From NCBI GenBank assembly GCA_018057825.1, contig JAGPCY010000031.1, forward strand, positions 54,594 through 118,593: a stretch of 64,000 nucleotides of DNA, read 5' to 3'. The notes beneath the pieces were generated by a model. It was not told the DNA's origin. It made no database searches and saw only the letters and a program-made list of their open reading frames with translations. This document shows positions 46,004 through 57,818 of this stretch, in pieces; positions within the stretch are counted from its first letter, which is position 1, and each line of letters opens with the position of its first letter. The stretch is from Kofleriaceae bacterium. Lineage in GTDB: Bacteria > Myxococcota_A > Polyangia > Haliangiales > Haliangiaceae. The position numbers and the translations under genes are program-made.

Positions 46004-47815
46004 GTGGGTTCGTCTCGCTGGTTCCGCGCTGCTCTCCTGGTCGCCGTCGTGGCCGTCGCGGCCTGCCCGCGCCCGCGGACCCGGACCACGACCGACGGCG
46101 TGACCGCGTCCGACACCGACACGTTCCCGCGCGACTTCACGCCGCCGCCGCCGCTGCCGCCGGCTCCCGGCGCCGATCCCGCGGCCTACGGCGCGGGCTA
46201 CCTCGACCTCTTGGCCGCCCGCATCGAGCCGGGGTGGACCCAGTTCCTCGAGGACTGCCGCCTGCGCCTGCCGCCCAGCCACCCGCTCAACAGCCCGACC
46301 CTCGAGGCCACGCTCAACCTGGTGATCGACGTCCACGGCGCGGTCGTCACCAGCGAGCTGGTGGCGCCGAGCGGCGACCGCGAGTTCGACGACGCCGCGG
46401 TCGGGGTCACCGCCGACGCCGCGCCGTTCCCGGCCCCGGCGCGCGAGTTCCTGTCCGACGACGACCTGGTCTACGTCACCTGGCGCTTCGCCCGCGATCG
46501 CCGCCAGGCCGGCGCCGCCACCGCCAAGCTGACCCGGATCGAGTGGGGACTCGAGCGCGCGGTGCCGCGCTTCCTCGACGACGGCAACCTGACCGAGGCG
46601 GCGCGCCGCGTGGCGCGCGCCACCGACCGCGCCACCGACCCGGTCGCCGTCGGCTTCGGCGAGCGCATCATGGCCGCGGTCATCCGCGAAGGCCTGGCCA
46701 GCCCCGACGCCGGGGTCCAGCGCCTGGCGATCGCCGCCGCCGGCGCCGCCAAGATCCGGGCCGCGGCCCGCGAGCTGCGCGCGATCGCCGACGGCGCCAT
46801 GGACGTCGGGCTCCGCGGCGAGGCGATCACCGCCCTCGCCGCGGTCGGCGACACCGACGCGACCGCGCTCCTGACCACGATCCTCGAGCGCGACGCCGGC
46901 GCCAACCTCGAGCTGACCGCGGCCACCGCCGGCGCCCTGGTCGCCCTGGGCGCGGGCGATCGCGTCGCCGCCCAGGTCAAGGCCTGGTTCGACACGGGGA
47001 GGGCCGGCGCCGCGCCCGCCGATCGCGCCCGCACCTGGGCCGCGCTGATCGCGACCTCGGGGGGACCGGTGCCGACCGCGATCCCAGAGCTCGGCCGCCT
47101 GGTCAGCGCGAGCGAGCCCCGGGTGCGCGCCGCGGCGTGTCGCGGCCTGGGCGCCGCGGCGCCGGTCGACGGCGCGGCCTGGAAGGCCCTCGGCCGTGGC
47201 CTCAAGGACGCGGACGCCGGCGTTCGCGCGGCCTGCGCCGGGGCGATCGCCAGCGCCGCCGCCGCCGGCGGCAAGAGCCGCGCGACCTGGTGGCTGGTGG
47301 CGCCGCTCCTGCGCGATCGCGACGAGCGGGTGCGCGCCGCGGTGGTCGCCGCGATGGGGCGCCTCGACCCGCGGCGAGCCCGCACCGATCTGGCGCCGAT
47401 CGGCCGCGACAAGAGCCCGCTGGTGGCCGCCGCCGCCGCCGAGGCCGCCGCCCGCGGGGGCGACGTCGAGGCCGCCGCCGCCCGCCTCGGCCACGACAGC
47501 GCCACGGTCCGGCTGGCCGCCGCCGCGGCCCTCGCCGACCACGGCGGCGACGCCGGCCGCGCCCGGCTGGCCGGCCACGTCGACACCGACCTCGCGGTCC
47601 GCCTGCGGGTGATCGGAGTGCTGCCGGCCGGCGACGCCTTGATCGCCGCGACCTCCGACCCCGACCCGGCGATCGCGATCGCCGGTCGCCAGCGCGCGAT
47701 CGAGGTCGCCGGCCGCGGCCCGAGCCTGTCCGTCACCGCGGCGGCGATCGCCGAGGCGGCGCCCGCCAGCGCGACCCGGGTCCAGCTCGCGGCCGCCTGG
47801 CTGGCGGCGCGCTGA
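46004..47815 (+). CDS. Lipoprotein with TonB-type C-terminal domain and HEAT repeats
   Basis: 603 aa from GTG 46004. Signal peptide with lipobox VAVAAC. After a Pro-rich linker (about 20-50) residues about 75-165 resemble the TonB C-terminal/TolA fold (LEATLNLVIDVHGAVVTSELVAPSG, FDDAAVGVTADAAPFPAP). From about 190 to the end there are HEAT-like helical repeats (RVRAAACRGLGAA, RVRAAVVAAMGRLDP). Lipid-anchored in the envelope, perhaps contacting a TonB-dependent or cell-wall partner. The combination of a TonB-like domain and HEAT repeats is unusual to me. Confidence 0.7.
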   Translation: MGSSRWFRAALLVAVVAVAACPRPRTRTTTDGVTASDTDTFPRDFTPPPPLPPAPGADPAAYGAGYLDLLAARIEPGWTQFLEDCRLRLPPSHPLNSPTLEATLNLVIDVHGAVVTSELVAPSGDREFDDAAVGVTADAAPFPAPAREFLSDDDLVYVTWRFARDRRQAGAATAKLTRIEWGLERAVPRFLDDGNLTEAARRVARATDRATDPVAVGFGERIMAAVIREGLASPDAGVQRLAIAAAGAAKIRAAARELRAIADGAMDVGLRGEAITALAAVGDTDATALLTTILERDAGANLELTAATAGALVALGAGDRVAAQVKAWFDTGRAGAAPADRARTWAALIATSGGPVPTAIPELGRLVSASEPRVRAAACRGLGAAAPVDGAAWKALGRGLKDADAGVRAACAGAIASAAAAGGKSRATWWLVAPLLRDRDERVRAAVVAAMGRLDPRRARTDLAPIGRDKSPLVAAAAAEAAARGGDVEAAAARLGHDSATVRLAAAAALADHGGDAGRARLAGHVDTDLAVRLRVIGVLPAGDALIAATSDPDPAIAIAGRQRAIEVAGRGPSLSVTAAAIAEAAPASATRVQLAAAWLAAR

Positions 47816-47924
47816 TCGGCCGTGAGATCGCGCCGCGGCGACGCCCCGTGGCGCCCCGCACGTCGGCGGCTACAGGCAACCCGGAAGCGGCGGCCGTGGT
47901 CACACCGGGTCGGTGCCATCGTGC

Positions 47925-47930
47925 TATCAA
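47925..47930 (+). promoter_or_regulatory. Candidate -10 (TATCAA) for the small lipoprotein
   Basis: Ends 8 nt before ATG 47939. Confidence 0.4.
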
Positions 47931-47938
47931 CCCGCCCC

Positions 47939-48196
47939 ATGATCCGCTCGTTCGTCCTCGTCCTGTCGCTCGCGCTCGCCACCACCGGCTGCGATCAAGG
48001 CGTCGGTCAGCGCTGCCAGAGCACCGCTGACTGCGAGGACGGCCTGGTGTGTGTGGTCGTGCAGGAGCGCGGCGTGTGCCAGTCGAGTTCGACCCCGGTC
48101 GGCGCCGACGCCGCCACCGACGCCCCGCTCGACGGCGCGATCGACGCCACCGCGATCGACGCCGCGCCGCCGGTCGACGCCACGCCCGACGCGTGA
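47939..48196 (+). CDS. Small Cys-rich lipoprotein with Asp/Ala tail
   Basis: 85 aa. Signal peptide with lipobox ATTGC. Next is a compact Cys cluster (GQRCQSTADCEDGLVC then C after 7 residues), in a pattern of evenly spaced disulfide-type cysteines, and a tail DAATDAPLDGAIDATAIDA. Function unknown. It ends 7 bp from the convergent FGE-like gene. The tail type recurs at the 17867 and 57819 lipoproteins. Confidence 0.6.
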   Translation: MIRSFVLVLSLALATTGCDQGVGQRCQSTADCEDGLVCVVVQERGVCQSSSTPVGADAATDAPLDGAIDATAIDAAPPVDATPDA

Positions 48197-48203
48197 GCGC
48201 AGC

Positions 48204-49226
48204 CTACCGGCGATCGACGGGCACCGCCGCCCACGGCGTCGGCGCGACCGCGCCGTAGACGCAGCGAAAGCCGACGTAGGGCAGCCGGGCCTCGGGCCGG
48301 ATGATGGCCGACAGGTAGTGCGGGAGATCGACGCGACCGGCGAAGGGCGGATCCCGCCACGAGCCGCCGCGCACGTGGCCGGCGTCGCCCGACGGATCGG
48401 GGTCGCGCACCGGGTTGCGCCCGGGCTGACCCAGCAGGCCGCGCAGGCTGAACGAGTCGAGCACCCACTCCGCGACGTTGCCGGCCTGGTCGGCGGTGCC
48501 GTAGGGGCCGTCTCCCGCGCGCAGGCTCCCCGGCGGCGCCGCGGTGGCCCAGCCGTCGCGGTCGTCGGGATCGCCGACCTGCCGCTCGGGGCGCTGAGCC
48601 GGCTCCATCAGGCCCTCGAGCTCGACCAGCACCGCCGCCCGCGGCTCGCCGTGATTGAACCGACCAGGCCCGCCGCGATCCCCCCACGGCCAGGTCCGGC
48701 CGTCGGTGCCCCGGGCGGCCTTCTCCCACTCGGCCTCGGTCGGCAGGCGGCCGCCGCGCCAGGCGCAGAACCCGGCGGCCTCGCCGCGGGTGACGTTGAC
48801 CATCGGCTGGCCCGGCCCGAGGTGGCGGGGATCGCCCTCGAGCAGCGCTGCGATCGGACAGGCCCCGGCGTGGACGCAGGCGCGATAGGCCTCGACCGTG
48901 ACCTCGAAGCGATCGATCGCGAACCGATCGAGCCAGACGTCGCGCGGGGTGCGCTCGGCCAGGGCCGCGAACCAGGCCGCGCAGACGTCGAGCCCGTTGC
49001 TGCTCAGCGACTCGACCCGCCGGCACTCGTCGAGCAGGACCTCGAGATCCTCGAGCGGCGTGCCCATGATGAAGCGGCCGGCCGGGACCTCGACCCGGGC
49101 GGACTCGGGGCGCTCGACCCGGACCAGGCGGCCGGCGCGCCCCCCCGCCGCCGCCGGTCCAACCGGGGCGACCGACGCCACGAGCGCCGCCACCGCGATC
49201 CCGAGCCCAAGCGCGCGCGTGGTCAT
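48204..49226 (-). CDS. Formylglycine-generating-enzyme-like (SUMF1/FGE-sulfatase) protein, catalytic Cys absent
   Basis: 340 aa with a signal peptide (LGLGIAVAALVASVAPVGPAAA). The FGE-sulfatase fold is clear: GRFIMGTPLED, WLDRFAIDRFEVTVEAYR, NVTRGEAAGFCAWRGGRLPTEAEWEKAARG, PWGDR, GNVAEWVLD, HVRGGSWRD and YVGFRC. In genuine FGE a Cys pair lies in the C-terminal RGGSF..C/RCA segment; here RGGSWRDPPFAG has no Cys, so formylglycine formation is unlikely. Such proteins are often sensory or carbohydrate-binding adaptors in myxobacteria. Secreted or periplasmic. Role unknown. Confidence 0.8.
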   Translation of the reverse strand: MTTRALGLGIAVAALVASVAPVGPAAAGGRAGRLVRVERPESARVEVPAGRFIMGTPLEDLEVLLDECRRVESLSSNGLDVCAAWFAALAERTPRDVWLDRFAIDRFEVTVEAYRACVHAGACPIAALLEGDPRHLGPGQPMVNVTRGEAAGFCAWRGGRLPTEAEWEKAARGTDGRTWPWGDRGGPGRFNHGEPRAAVLVELEGLMEPAQRPERQVGDPDDRDGWATAAPPGSLRAGDGPYGTADQAGNVAEWVLDSFSLRGLLGQPGRNPVRDPDPSGDAGHVRGGSWRDPPFAGRVDLPHYLSAIIRPEARLPYVGFRCVYGAVAPTPWAAVPVDRR

Positions 49227-49266
49227 GGCCTCGGCCAGTGTGCCCCGCCGCCGCCGCCCGCGCCAG

Positions 49267-49767
49267 TCACTCCTCGTCGGGCGGGCCGACCTCGAGCCAC
49301 TCGACCGCGGCGATCGTGAACTCGCGCTTGCCCTTGGGGGTCGTGATCGTCACCTCGTCGCCGACCCGCTTGCCGAGCAGCCCGCGCGCCACCGGCGCGA
49401 CCAGCGAGATGCGCCGCTTCTTGATGTCGGCCTCGTGCTCACCGACGATCGTGTAGACCGCGGTCTCGCCGGTGTCGGTGTCCTCGATCGTGACGGTGGC
49501 GCCGAACTGCACGCGATCGCCCGACAGCTTGGTCGGGTCGATGACCTCGGCCAGGGCCAGCTTGCTGTCGTACTCGCGGATCTTGGCCTCGATCATCCCC
49601 TGCTCCTCCTTGGCCGCGGAGTAGTCGGCGTTCTCCGACAGATCGCCGTGGCCGCGGGCGATCTCGATCGCCTTCGCGTTGTTGGGGCGATCGACCTCCT
49701 TCAGGCGCTTGAGCTGCTTGCGCATCCAGGCCTGTCCGGCCGGGGTCATCGGGAACTTGTCAGCCAT
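49267..49767 (-). CDS. greA: Transcription elongation factor GreA
   Basis: 166 aa, usual length 158-165. N-terminal coiled coil with the acidic tip (RGHGDLSENADYSAAKEEQGM, where Asp/Glu residues coordinate the cleavage Mg2+) and C-terminal FKBP-like domain (GEHEADIKKRRISLVAPVARGLLGKRVGDEVTI). It rescues backtracked RNA polymerase by stimulating cleavage of nascent RNA. It begins 4 bp after carB; carB-greA adjacency is common in proteobacteria. The Gre-like protein at 13251 lacks this acidic tip. Confidence 0.95.
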   Translation of the reverse strand: MADKFPMTPAGQAWMRKQLKRLKEVDRPNNAKAIEIARGHGDLSENADYSAAKEEQGMIEAKIREYDSKLALAEVIDPTKLSGDRVQFGATVTIEDTDTGETAVYTIVGEHEADIKKRRISLVAPVARGLLGKRVGDEVTITTPKGKREFTIAAVEWLEVGPPDEE

Positions 49768-49771
49768 GGCA

Positions 49772-53035
<3,264 letters not shown>

Positions 53036-53041
53036 GGGCGA

Positions 53042-53047
53042 TGCTTA
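53042..53047 (-). promoter_or_regulatory. Candidate -10 (TAAGCA) of carB-greA
   Basis: 6 nt before ATG 53035; a weak -35 GTGACG lies 18 bp upstream (53066-53071). Confidence 0.5.
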
Positions 53048-53107
53048 CCCCGACGGGCGCCGTCGCGTCACCCGGCGCGGGCGCGGGATCGGCGGCGCGG
53101 GTTGACG

Positions 53108-53113
53108 TACATT
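53108..53113 (+). promoter_or_regulatory. Candidate -10 (TACATT) for the esterase gene
   Basis: Ends 6 nt before ATG 53120. Confidence 0.5.
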
Positions 53114-53119
53114 CGGGGG

Positions 53120-54046
53120 ATGTCGCGCGCCGCGGCCACCGTCACCAAGGCGATGTTCCACGGCCTGTCGCGCCTGGGCCGCCTCCACCCCAAGGCCCGG
53201 CCGTCGCGCCACGGCGTCACCGTCGACACCGACCTGGCCTACGGCCCCGATCCCGCCCACCGCCTCGACCTGTACCGGCCGCGCCGCCCCGGGCCGTGGC
53301 CGGTCGTGTTCTACGTCCACGGCGGCGGCTTCCACATGCTGTCGAAGGACACCCACTGGCTCATGGGCCTGGCCTTCGCCCGCGCCGGCTACCTGGTGGT
53401 CAACATCTCCTACCGCCTGGCGCCGACCCACCGCTACCCGGCGGCGATCGAGGACACCTGCCGGGCCTGGCTCGAGACCCTGGCCAAGCTGCCGGCCTGG
53501 GGCGGCGATCCGACGCGGATCGCGGTCGCCGGCGAGTCGGCCGGCGGCAACCTGATCACGGCGCTCACCCTGGCCACCTGTCAGCCCCGGCCCGAGCCCT
53601 TCGCGCGCGCGGTCTACGACGCCGGCGTGGTGCCGCGCGCGGCCCTGCCGTTCTGCGCGCTCCTCGAGGTGTCGCGGCCCGAGCGGTTCGGCGCGCGCCG
53701 GCCGTTGCCCGGGTGGATCCAGGGAATGGTCGCCCGGGTCTCGACGTCGTACCTAGGTGACGCACCGACCGGCGAGCACCGCGATCTGGCCGACCCGCTG
53801 GTGGTCCTCGAGGGCGGCGCGGCCCTGGCCCGCCCGCTGCCGCCGTGGTTCGCGCCGGTCGGCACCGCCGATCCGATCCTCGACGACACCCGCCGCCTCG
53901 AAAAGGCGCTCGCCGCCCGCGGTGTGCCGTGTGAAGCGCGGTATTACCCCGGCGGTGTGCACGCGTTCCATGCCTTCGTGTGGCAAGCCCAGGCCCGCCA
54001 GTGCTGGCGTGACGCGCTGGCGTTTCTGGCCCGCCACCTGCGGTAG
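53120..54046 (+). CDS. Alpha/beta hydrolase, hormone-sensitive lipase (HSL) family esterase
   Basis: 308 aa. HSL signatures: oxyanion HGGGF (about 75), nucleophile elbow GESAGGN, Asp in TADPILDD and His in VHAFHAF. It should hydrolyse short-chain esters; no signal peptide is evident, so cytoplasmic. The next gene (an amino acid permease) begins 6 bp downstream, so the two form a transcription unit. Confidence 0.9.
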   Translation: MSRAAATVTKAMFHGLSRLGRLHPKARPSRHGVTVDTDLAYGPDPAHRLDLYRPRRPGPWPVVFYVHGGGFHMLSKDTHWLMGLAFARAGYLVVNISYRLAPTHRYPAAIEDTCRAWLETLAKLPAWGGDPTRIAVAGESAGGNLITALTLATCQPRPEPFARAVYDAGVVPRAALPFCALLEVSRPERFGARRPLPGWIQGMVARVSTSYLGDAPTGEHRDLADPLVVLEGGAALARPLPPWFAPVGTADPILDDTRRLEKALAARGVPCEARYYPGGVHAFHAFVWQAQARQCWRDALAFLARHLR

Positions 54047-54052
54047 CCGCCC

Positions 54053-55384
54053 GTGACCGCGCGCGGGCTCGGCCTGCCGACCGCGGCCGCCCTGGTGGTC
54101 GCCAACATCATCGGCGTCGGCATCTTCACCAGCACCGGCTTCCAGGCCATGGCGCTCCACGACGCCGGCACGATGCTGGTGGCCTGGGTCGTCGGCGGCG
54201 TCCTGGCCCTGGCCGGCGCCGCCTGTTACGCCGAGCTCGGGGCCATGATGCCGCGGGCCGGCGGCGAGTACGTCTACCTGCGCGAGGCCTACCACCCGGC
54301 GGTCGGCGCGATGTCGGGCTGGGTGTCGTTGACCGCGGGGTTCTCGGCGGCGATCGCGGCCAGCGCGCTCGGCTTCGCGACCTACCTGCACAACGTCTTC
54401 CCCGGCCTCGATCCCGGCGTGGCCCAGAAGGCGTGCGCGATCGGCCTGGTGGTCGCGATGACCGGCATGCACGCCTTCGACACCGTGCTGGGCGGCCGCA
54501 TCCAGGCCGGCTTCACCGTCGCCAAGGTCGTGCTGCTCGTCGGCTTCGCGGTCGCCGGCCTGACGTTTGGGACCGGCGACTGGGACCACTTCGCGCCGCG
54601 GGCCGGCGGCATCGCCGAGAACCTGCCGACCGGCGCCTTCGCCGAGTCGCTGTTCTGGGTCGGGTTCGCCTACGCCGGGTGGAACGCCGCCGCCTACCTG
54701 GCCAGCGAGCTGCGCGACCCGCAGCGGACCCTGCCGCGGGCGCTGTTCCTCGGCACGATCGTCGTGATCGCGCTCTACCTCCTGGTCAACGTCGCGTTCC
54801 TCTACGCGCTGTCGCCCGAGGCCCTGGGCGCGCCGATCGCCGACGTCGGCGCCGCCGCCGCCACGGCGCTCTTCGAACCGTCGGTCGGCAAGGCCATGGC
54901 CGTGATGGTGTCCCTGGCGTTGATCTCGTCGGTGTCGGCGATGGTCATGGCCGGGCCCCGGGTCTACGCCGCGATGGCCGAGGACGGCGCGCTGCCCAAG
55001 CTCCTGGCCCGGCGGACCCGGCGCGGCGTGCCCGCGGTCGCGGTCGCGACCCAGGGCGCGATCGCCAGCGCCTTCATCCTGGTCGGCGATCTCGGCAAGC
55101 TCATCCAGTACATCCAGTTCACGCTGTTCGTCAGCTCGGCGCTGGCGGTGGCCGCGGTCTACGTCTTGCGGGTGCGCCGCCCCGACGTCGCGCGGCCCTA
55201 TCGCACGACGCTCTATCCGCTGACCCCGGCGGTGTTCCTGGCGCTGGCCGGCTGGTCGATCTACATGCAGGTCAAGGCCCGGCCCTGGGGCTCGCTCCTG
55301 GGCGCCGCCACCCTGGTCGGCGGCGGCATGATCTACGCCGCGATGGAGTGGGCGCGCCGGCATCGGCGAGCCGCCGTGCGCTGA
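54053..55384 (+). CDS. APC-family amino acid permease
   Basis: 443 aa from GTG. About twelve membrane segments; APC-specific motifs ANIIGVGIFTSTGF near the N-terminus and AELGAMMPRAGGEYVYLREAY in the first loop. Predicted amino acid uptake or exchange across the cytoplasmic membrane; specificity unknown. It lies 6 bp after the esterase, so they are probably cotranscribed. The next gene starts 27 bp downstream with its own -10. Confidence 0.88.
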   Translation: MTARGLGLPTAAALVVANIIGVGIFTSTGFQAMALHDAGTMLVAWVVGGVLALAGAACYAELGAMMPRAGGEYVYLREAYHPAVGAMSGWVSLTAGFSAAIAASALGFATYLHNVFPGLDPGVAQKACAIGLVVAMTGMHAFDTVLGGRIQAGFTVAKVVLLVGFAVAGLTFGTGDWDHFAPRAGGIAENLPTGAFAESLFWVGFAYAGWNAAAYLASELRDPQRTLPRALFLGTIVVIALYLLVNVAFLYALSPEALGAPIADVGAAAATALFEPSVGKAMAVMVSLALISSVSAMVMAGPRVYAAMAEDGALPKLLARRTRRGVPAVAVATQGAIASAFILVGDLGKLIQYIQFTLFVSSALAVAAVYVLRVRRPDVARPYRTTLYPLTPAVFLALAGWSIYMQVKARPWGSLLGAATLVGGGMIYAAMEWARRHRRAAVR

Positions 55385-55398
55385 TCGCGCGGCGGTGG

Positions 55399-55404
55399 CA
55401 GACT
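55399..55404 (+). promoter_or_regulatory. Candidate -10 (CAGACT) for the repeat-containing secreted protein
   Basis: Ends 6 nt before ATG 55411. The surrounding GTGGCAGACTTC is matched at 63784-63794 (GTGGCAGACTT) before the small membrane protein. Confidence 0.45.
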
Positions 55405-55410
55405 TCGTCG

Positions 55411-56460
55411 ATGGCCTCCGCCTCGGCCTCGGACTCGGTCTCCGCCTCCGCCTCGGCCTCCGCCTCGGTCTCGGTCTCGGCCTCGGACTCGGCCTCGGAC
55501 TCGGTCTCGGTCTCGGTCTCGGACTCGGACTCGGACTCGGTCTCGGTCTCGGTCTCGGACTCGGACTCGGTCTCGGACTCCGTCTCGGTCTCGGCCTCGG
55601 TCTCCGCCTCCGCCTCGGCCTCGGCCTCCGCCTCGGTCTCCGCCTCCGCCTCGGTCTCCCCCTCCGCCTCCGCCTCTCTCGCGGTCGCGCTCCTCGTCGC
55701 CCTCGGGCTGTCGCCGCGCACGGCCGACGCCCAGGCCTGGGCCGAGCCCGATCCGGCCGCGGTGGTCGGCCGCTGGTCGGGGCCGGTGAGCTGGCGCGGC
55801 TGTGCGATCGACGTCGCCCGCGCCGCGACCCTCGAGCTGGTCCGCGACGGCACCGGCTACCGCCTGGCGCTGGCGCCGCTGGCCGACGGGCTGGCGGCCG
55901 AGGAGCTGGTCGCCGCCGGCGCCACCGAGCTGCGCTTCGACCGCGCCGATCGCCACGGGATCTGGCAGCTCGGGCGGGCCGGGCGCGCGACCCTGACCGT
56001 GCGGCTGGGCGCGAGCTGCGTGGTCACCGCGCGGCTGCGGCGGGCCTCGAGCGGGGCGGCGGCGTGCGACGAGCTTCTCGGGCTCCGCGCGATCGCCGCG
56101 ACCTGCCCGGCGGTGCCGGCCGACGACGTCCCGGCGCTGCCGCCGCGCCGGCAGGCCGCGCGTTGCGCCCGGGTCGCGGCGCCGCTGCGCGACGCGCTCA
56201 CCACCGCCGGCTGCTTGCCGACGCCGCGGCCGACCGGGGGCGTGCGGATCGCCGAGTGCGAGGCGCTCCTGGCGACGGTGGCCCGCGCGACCCGATGCAA
56301 CCGGATCCCGGTCGACGTCAAGCAGCGCCTGGGTGAGCAGGCCCGGCTGGTCGCCGCGAGCGCCGCGGTCGACGACCCCGCGGCCCGCGCCGAGCTGGCG
56401 ACCACCTGCCAGGCCACCGCCGACGAGCTGAGCGCGCTCCTGCCGCGCCTGGGCTGCTGA
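55411..56460 (+). CDS. Protein with in-frame Ser-X hexamer repeat preceding a signal-like segment
   Basis: 349 aa. After Met, residues 3-89 are Ser alternating with Ala, Val or Asp, encoded by hexamer array 5. A hydrophobic segment (LAVALLVALGL, about 90-100) and TADAQA follow, like the core and cleavage site of a signal peptide. The mature part (about 110-349) has a GRWSGPVSWRGC-like start and several conserved-looking cysteines (CDELLGLRA, CARVAAPLRD, CNRIPVDVKQRLGEQARL) and is of unknown family. No alternative start between the array and the hydrophobic core was found, and the -10 CAGACT lies 6 nt before this ATG, so the repeat is almost certainly translated. The signal-peptide n-region has no basic residue, so export is uncertain. 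Confidence 0.7.
   Translation: MASASASDSVSASASASASVSVSASDSASDSVSVSVSDSDSDSVSVSVSDSDSVSDSVSVSASVSASASASASASVSASASVSPSASASLAVALLVALGLSPRTADAQAWAEPDPAAVVGRWSGPVSWRGCAIDVARAATLELVRDGTGYRLALAPLADGLAAEELVAAGATELRFDRADRHGIWQLGRAGRATLTVRLGASCVVTARLRRASSGAAACDELLGLRAIAATCPAVPADDVPALPPRRQAARCARVAAPLRDALTTAGCLPTPRPTGGVRIAECEALLATVARATRCNRIPVDVKQRLGEQARLVAASAAVDDPAARAELATTCQATADELSALLPRLGC
55414..55677. repeat. Hexamer array 5, translated in frame
   Basis: About 44 units of CTCGGT/CTCGGC/CTCGGA/CTCCGC. It is inside the coding sequence, not after a stop, and its coding strand is pyrimidine-rich, opposite to arrays 1-4a. Confidence 0.95.
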
Positions 56461-56468
56461 GCCGCGTG

Positions 56469-56483
56469 GGCGCGCCGCGCGCC
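56469..56483. other. 6-bp hairpin at a convergent gene boundary
   Basis: GGCGCG and CGCGCC with a 3-nt loop between the stops at 56460 and 56485. No T-run; possible weak bidirectional stop. Confidence 0.3.
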
Positions 56484-56484
56484 G

Positions 56485-57720
56485 TCAGTACAGGATGCGG
56501 GTCTTCACGCTCGAGGCCAGCGCGGCGATGTCGCGCTTGACGTCGTCGGACACGTCCTGATCGAGGTCCATCACCAGGTAGCCGATGTCGGCGTCGGTCG
56601 CGAGCTGCTGGGCGCGGATGTTGGCGCCGCGATCGCTCACGATGTGGTTGATGTCGCGCAAGACGCCGGGCTGGTTCTTGTGGACGTTCAAGATGCGGTG
56701 GGCCCCCGGCGACTGCGGCAGCTCGACCGGCGGGAAGTTGACCGCGCCGGTGGTGGCGCCGGAGTTGACGAACTTGGTCAGCGCGCTCGCGACCTCGCGG
56801 CCGATCGCCTCCTGGGCCTCCTCGGTCGAGCCGCCGATGTGCGGGGTCAAGATGACGTTGCCCAGGCCGCACAGCGGCGACTGGAAGTCGTCGGTCGCGC
56901 CCTCGGGCTCCTCGGGGAAGACGTCGATCGCCGCGCCGCCGACCTGGCCGCGGCGCAGGGCGTCGGCCAGGGCCTCGAGATCGACCACCGTGCCGCGGCT
57001 GGCGTTGATCAGGTGGGCCCCGGGCTTCATCGTCGCCAGCTCGGCGGCGCCGATCATGCCTTGGGTCTGCGGCGTCTCGGGGACGTGGAGCGTCACGAAG
57101 TCCGACGAGGCCAGGAGCTCGTCGAGCTCACCGACCGGGCGGACGTTGCCGACCGCGAGCTTGGACGCGATGTCGTAGAACAGGACCCGCATGCCGAAGG
57201 CCTCGGCCAGGACCCCGACCTGGGTGCCGATGTGGCCGTAGCCGATGATGCCCAGGGTCTTGCCGCGGATCTCGTGGCAGCCGGCCGAGACCTTGCGCCA
57301 GCGCCCGCCGTGGACCTCGCGGACCCGATCGGGGAGCTGGCGCGACAAGAACACCACCTCGGCCATCACCAGCTCGGCCACCGAGCGGGTGTTGGAGAAC
57401 GGCGCGTTGAAGACCGGCACCCCGGCGCGGGCGGCGTCCTTGGTCGCGATCTGGTTGGTGCCGATGCAGAACGCGCCGATCGCCAGGAGGCGTCGGGCCT
57501 CGGCCAGGACCGCCGGCGTGACCCGGGTCTTGGACCGGATGCCGAGGACGTGGACGTCGCGGATGCGCTCGATCAGCTCGGCCTCGCGCAGCGCGCCGCT
57601 GGCCCGCTCGATCTTCCAGCCCTCCGGGCCGAACCGCTCGTCGGCCGAGGTGTGGATGTTCTCGAGCAAGAGGACCGAGATCTCGCTCTTGGGGAACGAG
57701 GTGCGGGCGGGGGCGACCAT
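56485..57720 (-). CDS. serA: D-3-phosphoglycerate dehydrogenase
   Basis: 411 aa, the length of the E. coli-type enzyme with a C-terminal ACT domain. It oxidises 3-phosphoglycerate to 3-phosphohydroxypyruvate, the first step in serine synthesis, in the cytoplasm. NAD-binding GYGHIGTQVG, catalytic-region Arg-Glu-His pattern (LINASRGTVVDLEAL, PHIGGSTEEAQEAIG), and the ACT part (RILNVHKNQPGVLRDIN...GANIRAQQLAT...IGYLVMDLD) that binds serine for feedback control. ATG 57720 has CATGGT 6 nt before it. Confidence 0.95.
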   Translation of the reverse strand: MVAPARTSFPKSEISVLLLENIHTSADERFGPEGWKIERASGALREAELIERIRDVHVLGIRSKTRVTPAVLAEARRLLAIGAFCIGTNQIATKDAARAGVPVFNAPFSNTRSVAELVMAEVVFLSRQLPDRVREVHGGRWRKVSAGCHEIRGKTLGIIGYGHIGTQVGVLAEAFGMRVLFYDIASKLAVGNVRPVGELDELLASSDFVTLHVPETPQTQGMIGAAELATMKPGAHLINASRGTVVDLEALADALRRGQVGGAAIDVFPEEPEGATDDFQSPLCGLGNVILTPHIGGSTEEAQEAIGREVASALTKFVNSGATTGAVNFPPVELPQSPGAHRILNVHKNQPGVLRDINHIVSDRGANIRAQQLATDADIGYLVMDLDQDVSDDVKRDIAALASSVKTRILY

Positions 57721-57726
57721 GGCGCG

Positions 57727-57732
57727 ACCATG
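57727..57732 (-). promoter_or_regulatory. Candidate -10 (CATGGT) of serA
   Basis: 6 nt before ATG 57720; one base off the TATGGT found at the tyrosine operon. Confidence 0.35.
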
Positions 57733-57818
57733 CCCGCGTCGACCGCGGGTCGCAAGCCGCGCCGGGGTCGCACGGCCGTGAACCTCCCTCGCCCGCCGCC
57801 GGCTCTGCGCGCGTCGCG

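Noticed and set aside
55272..55853. A Glu-rich (EAETEAE) open frame on the minus strand over array 5
   Set aside because: The frame exists only because the hexamer has no stop in that phase; no start signal or family match, and the plus strand has a placed -10 and a secreted-protein reading.
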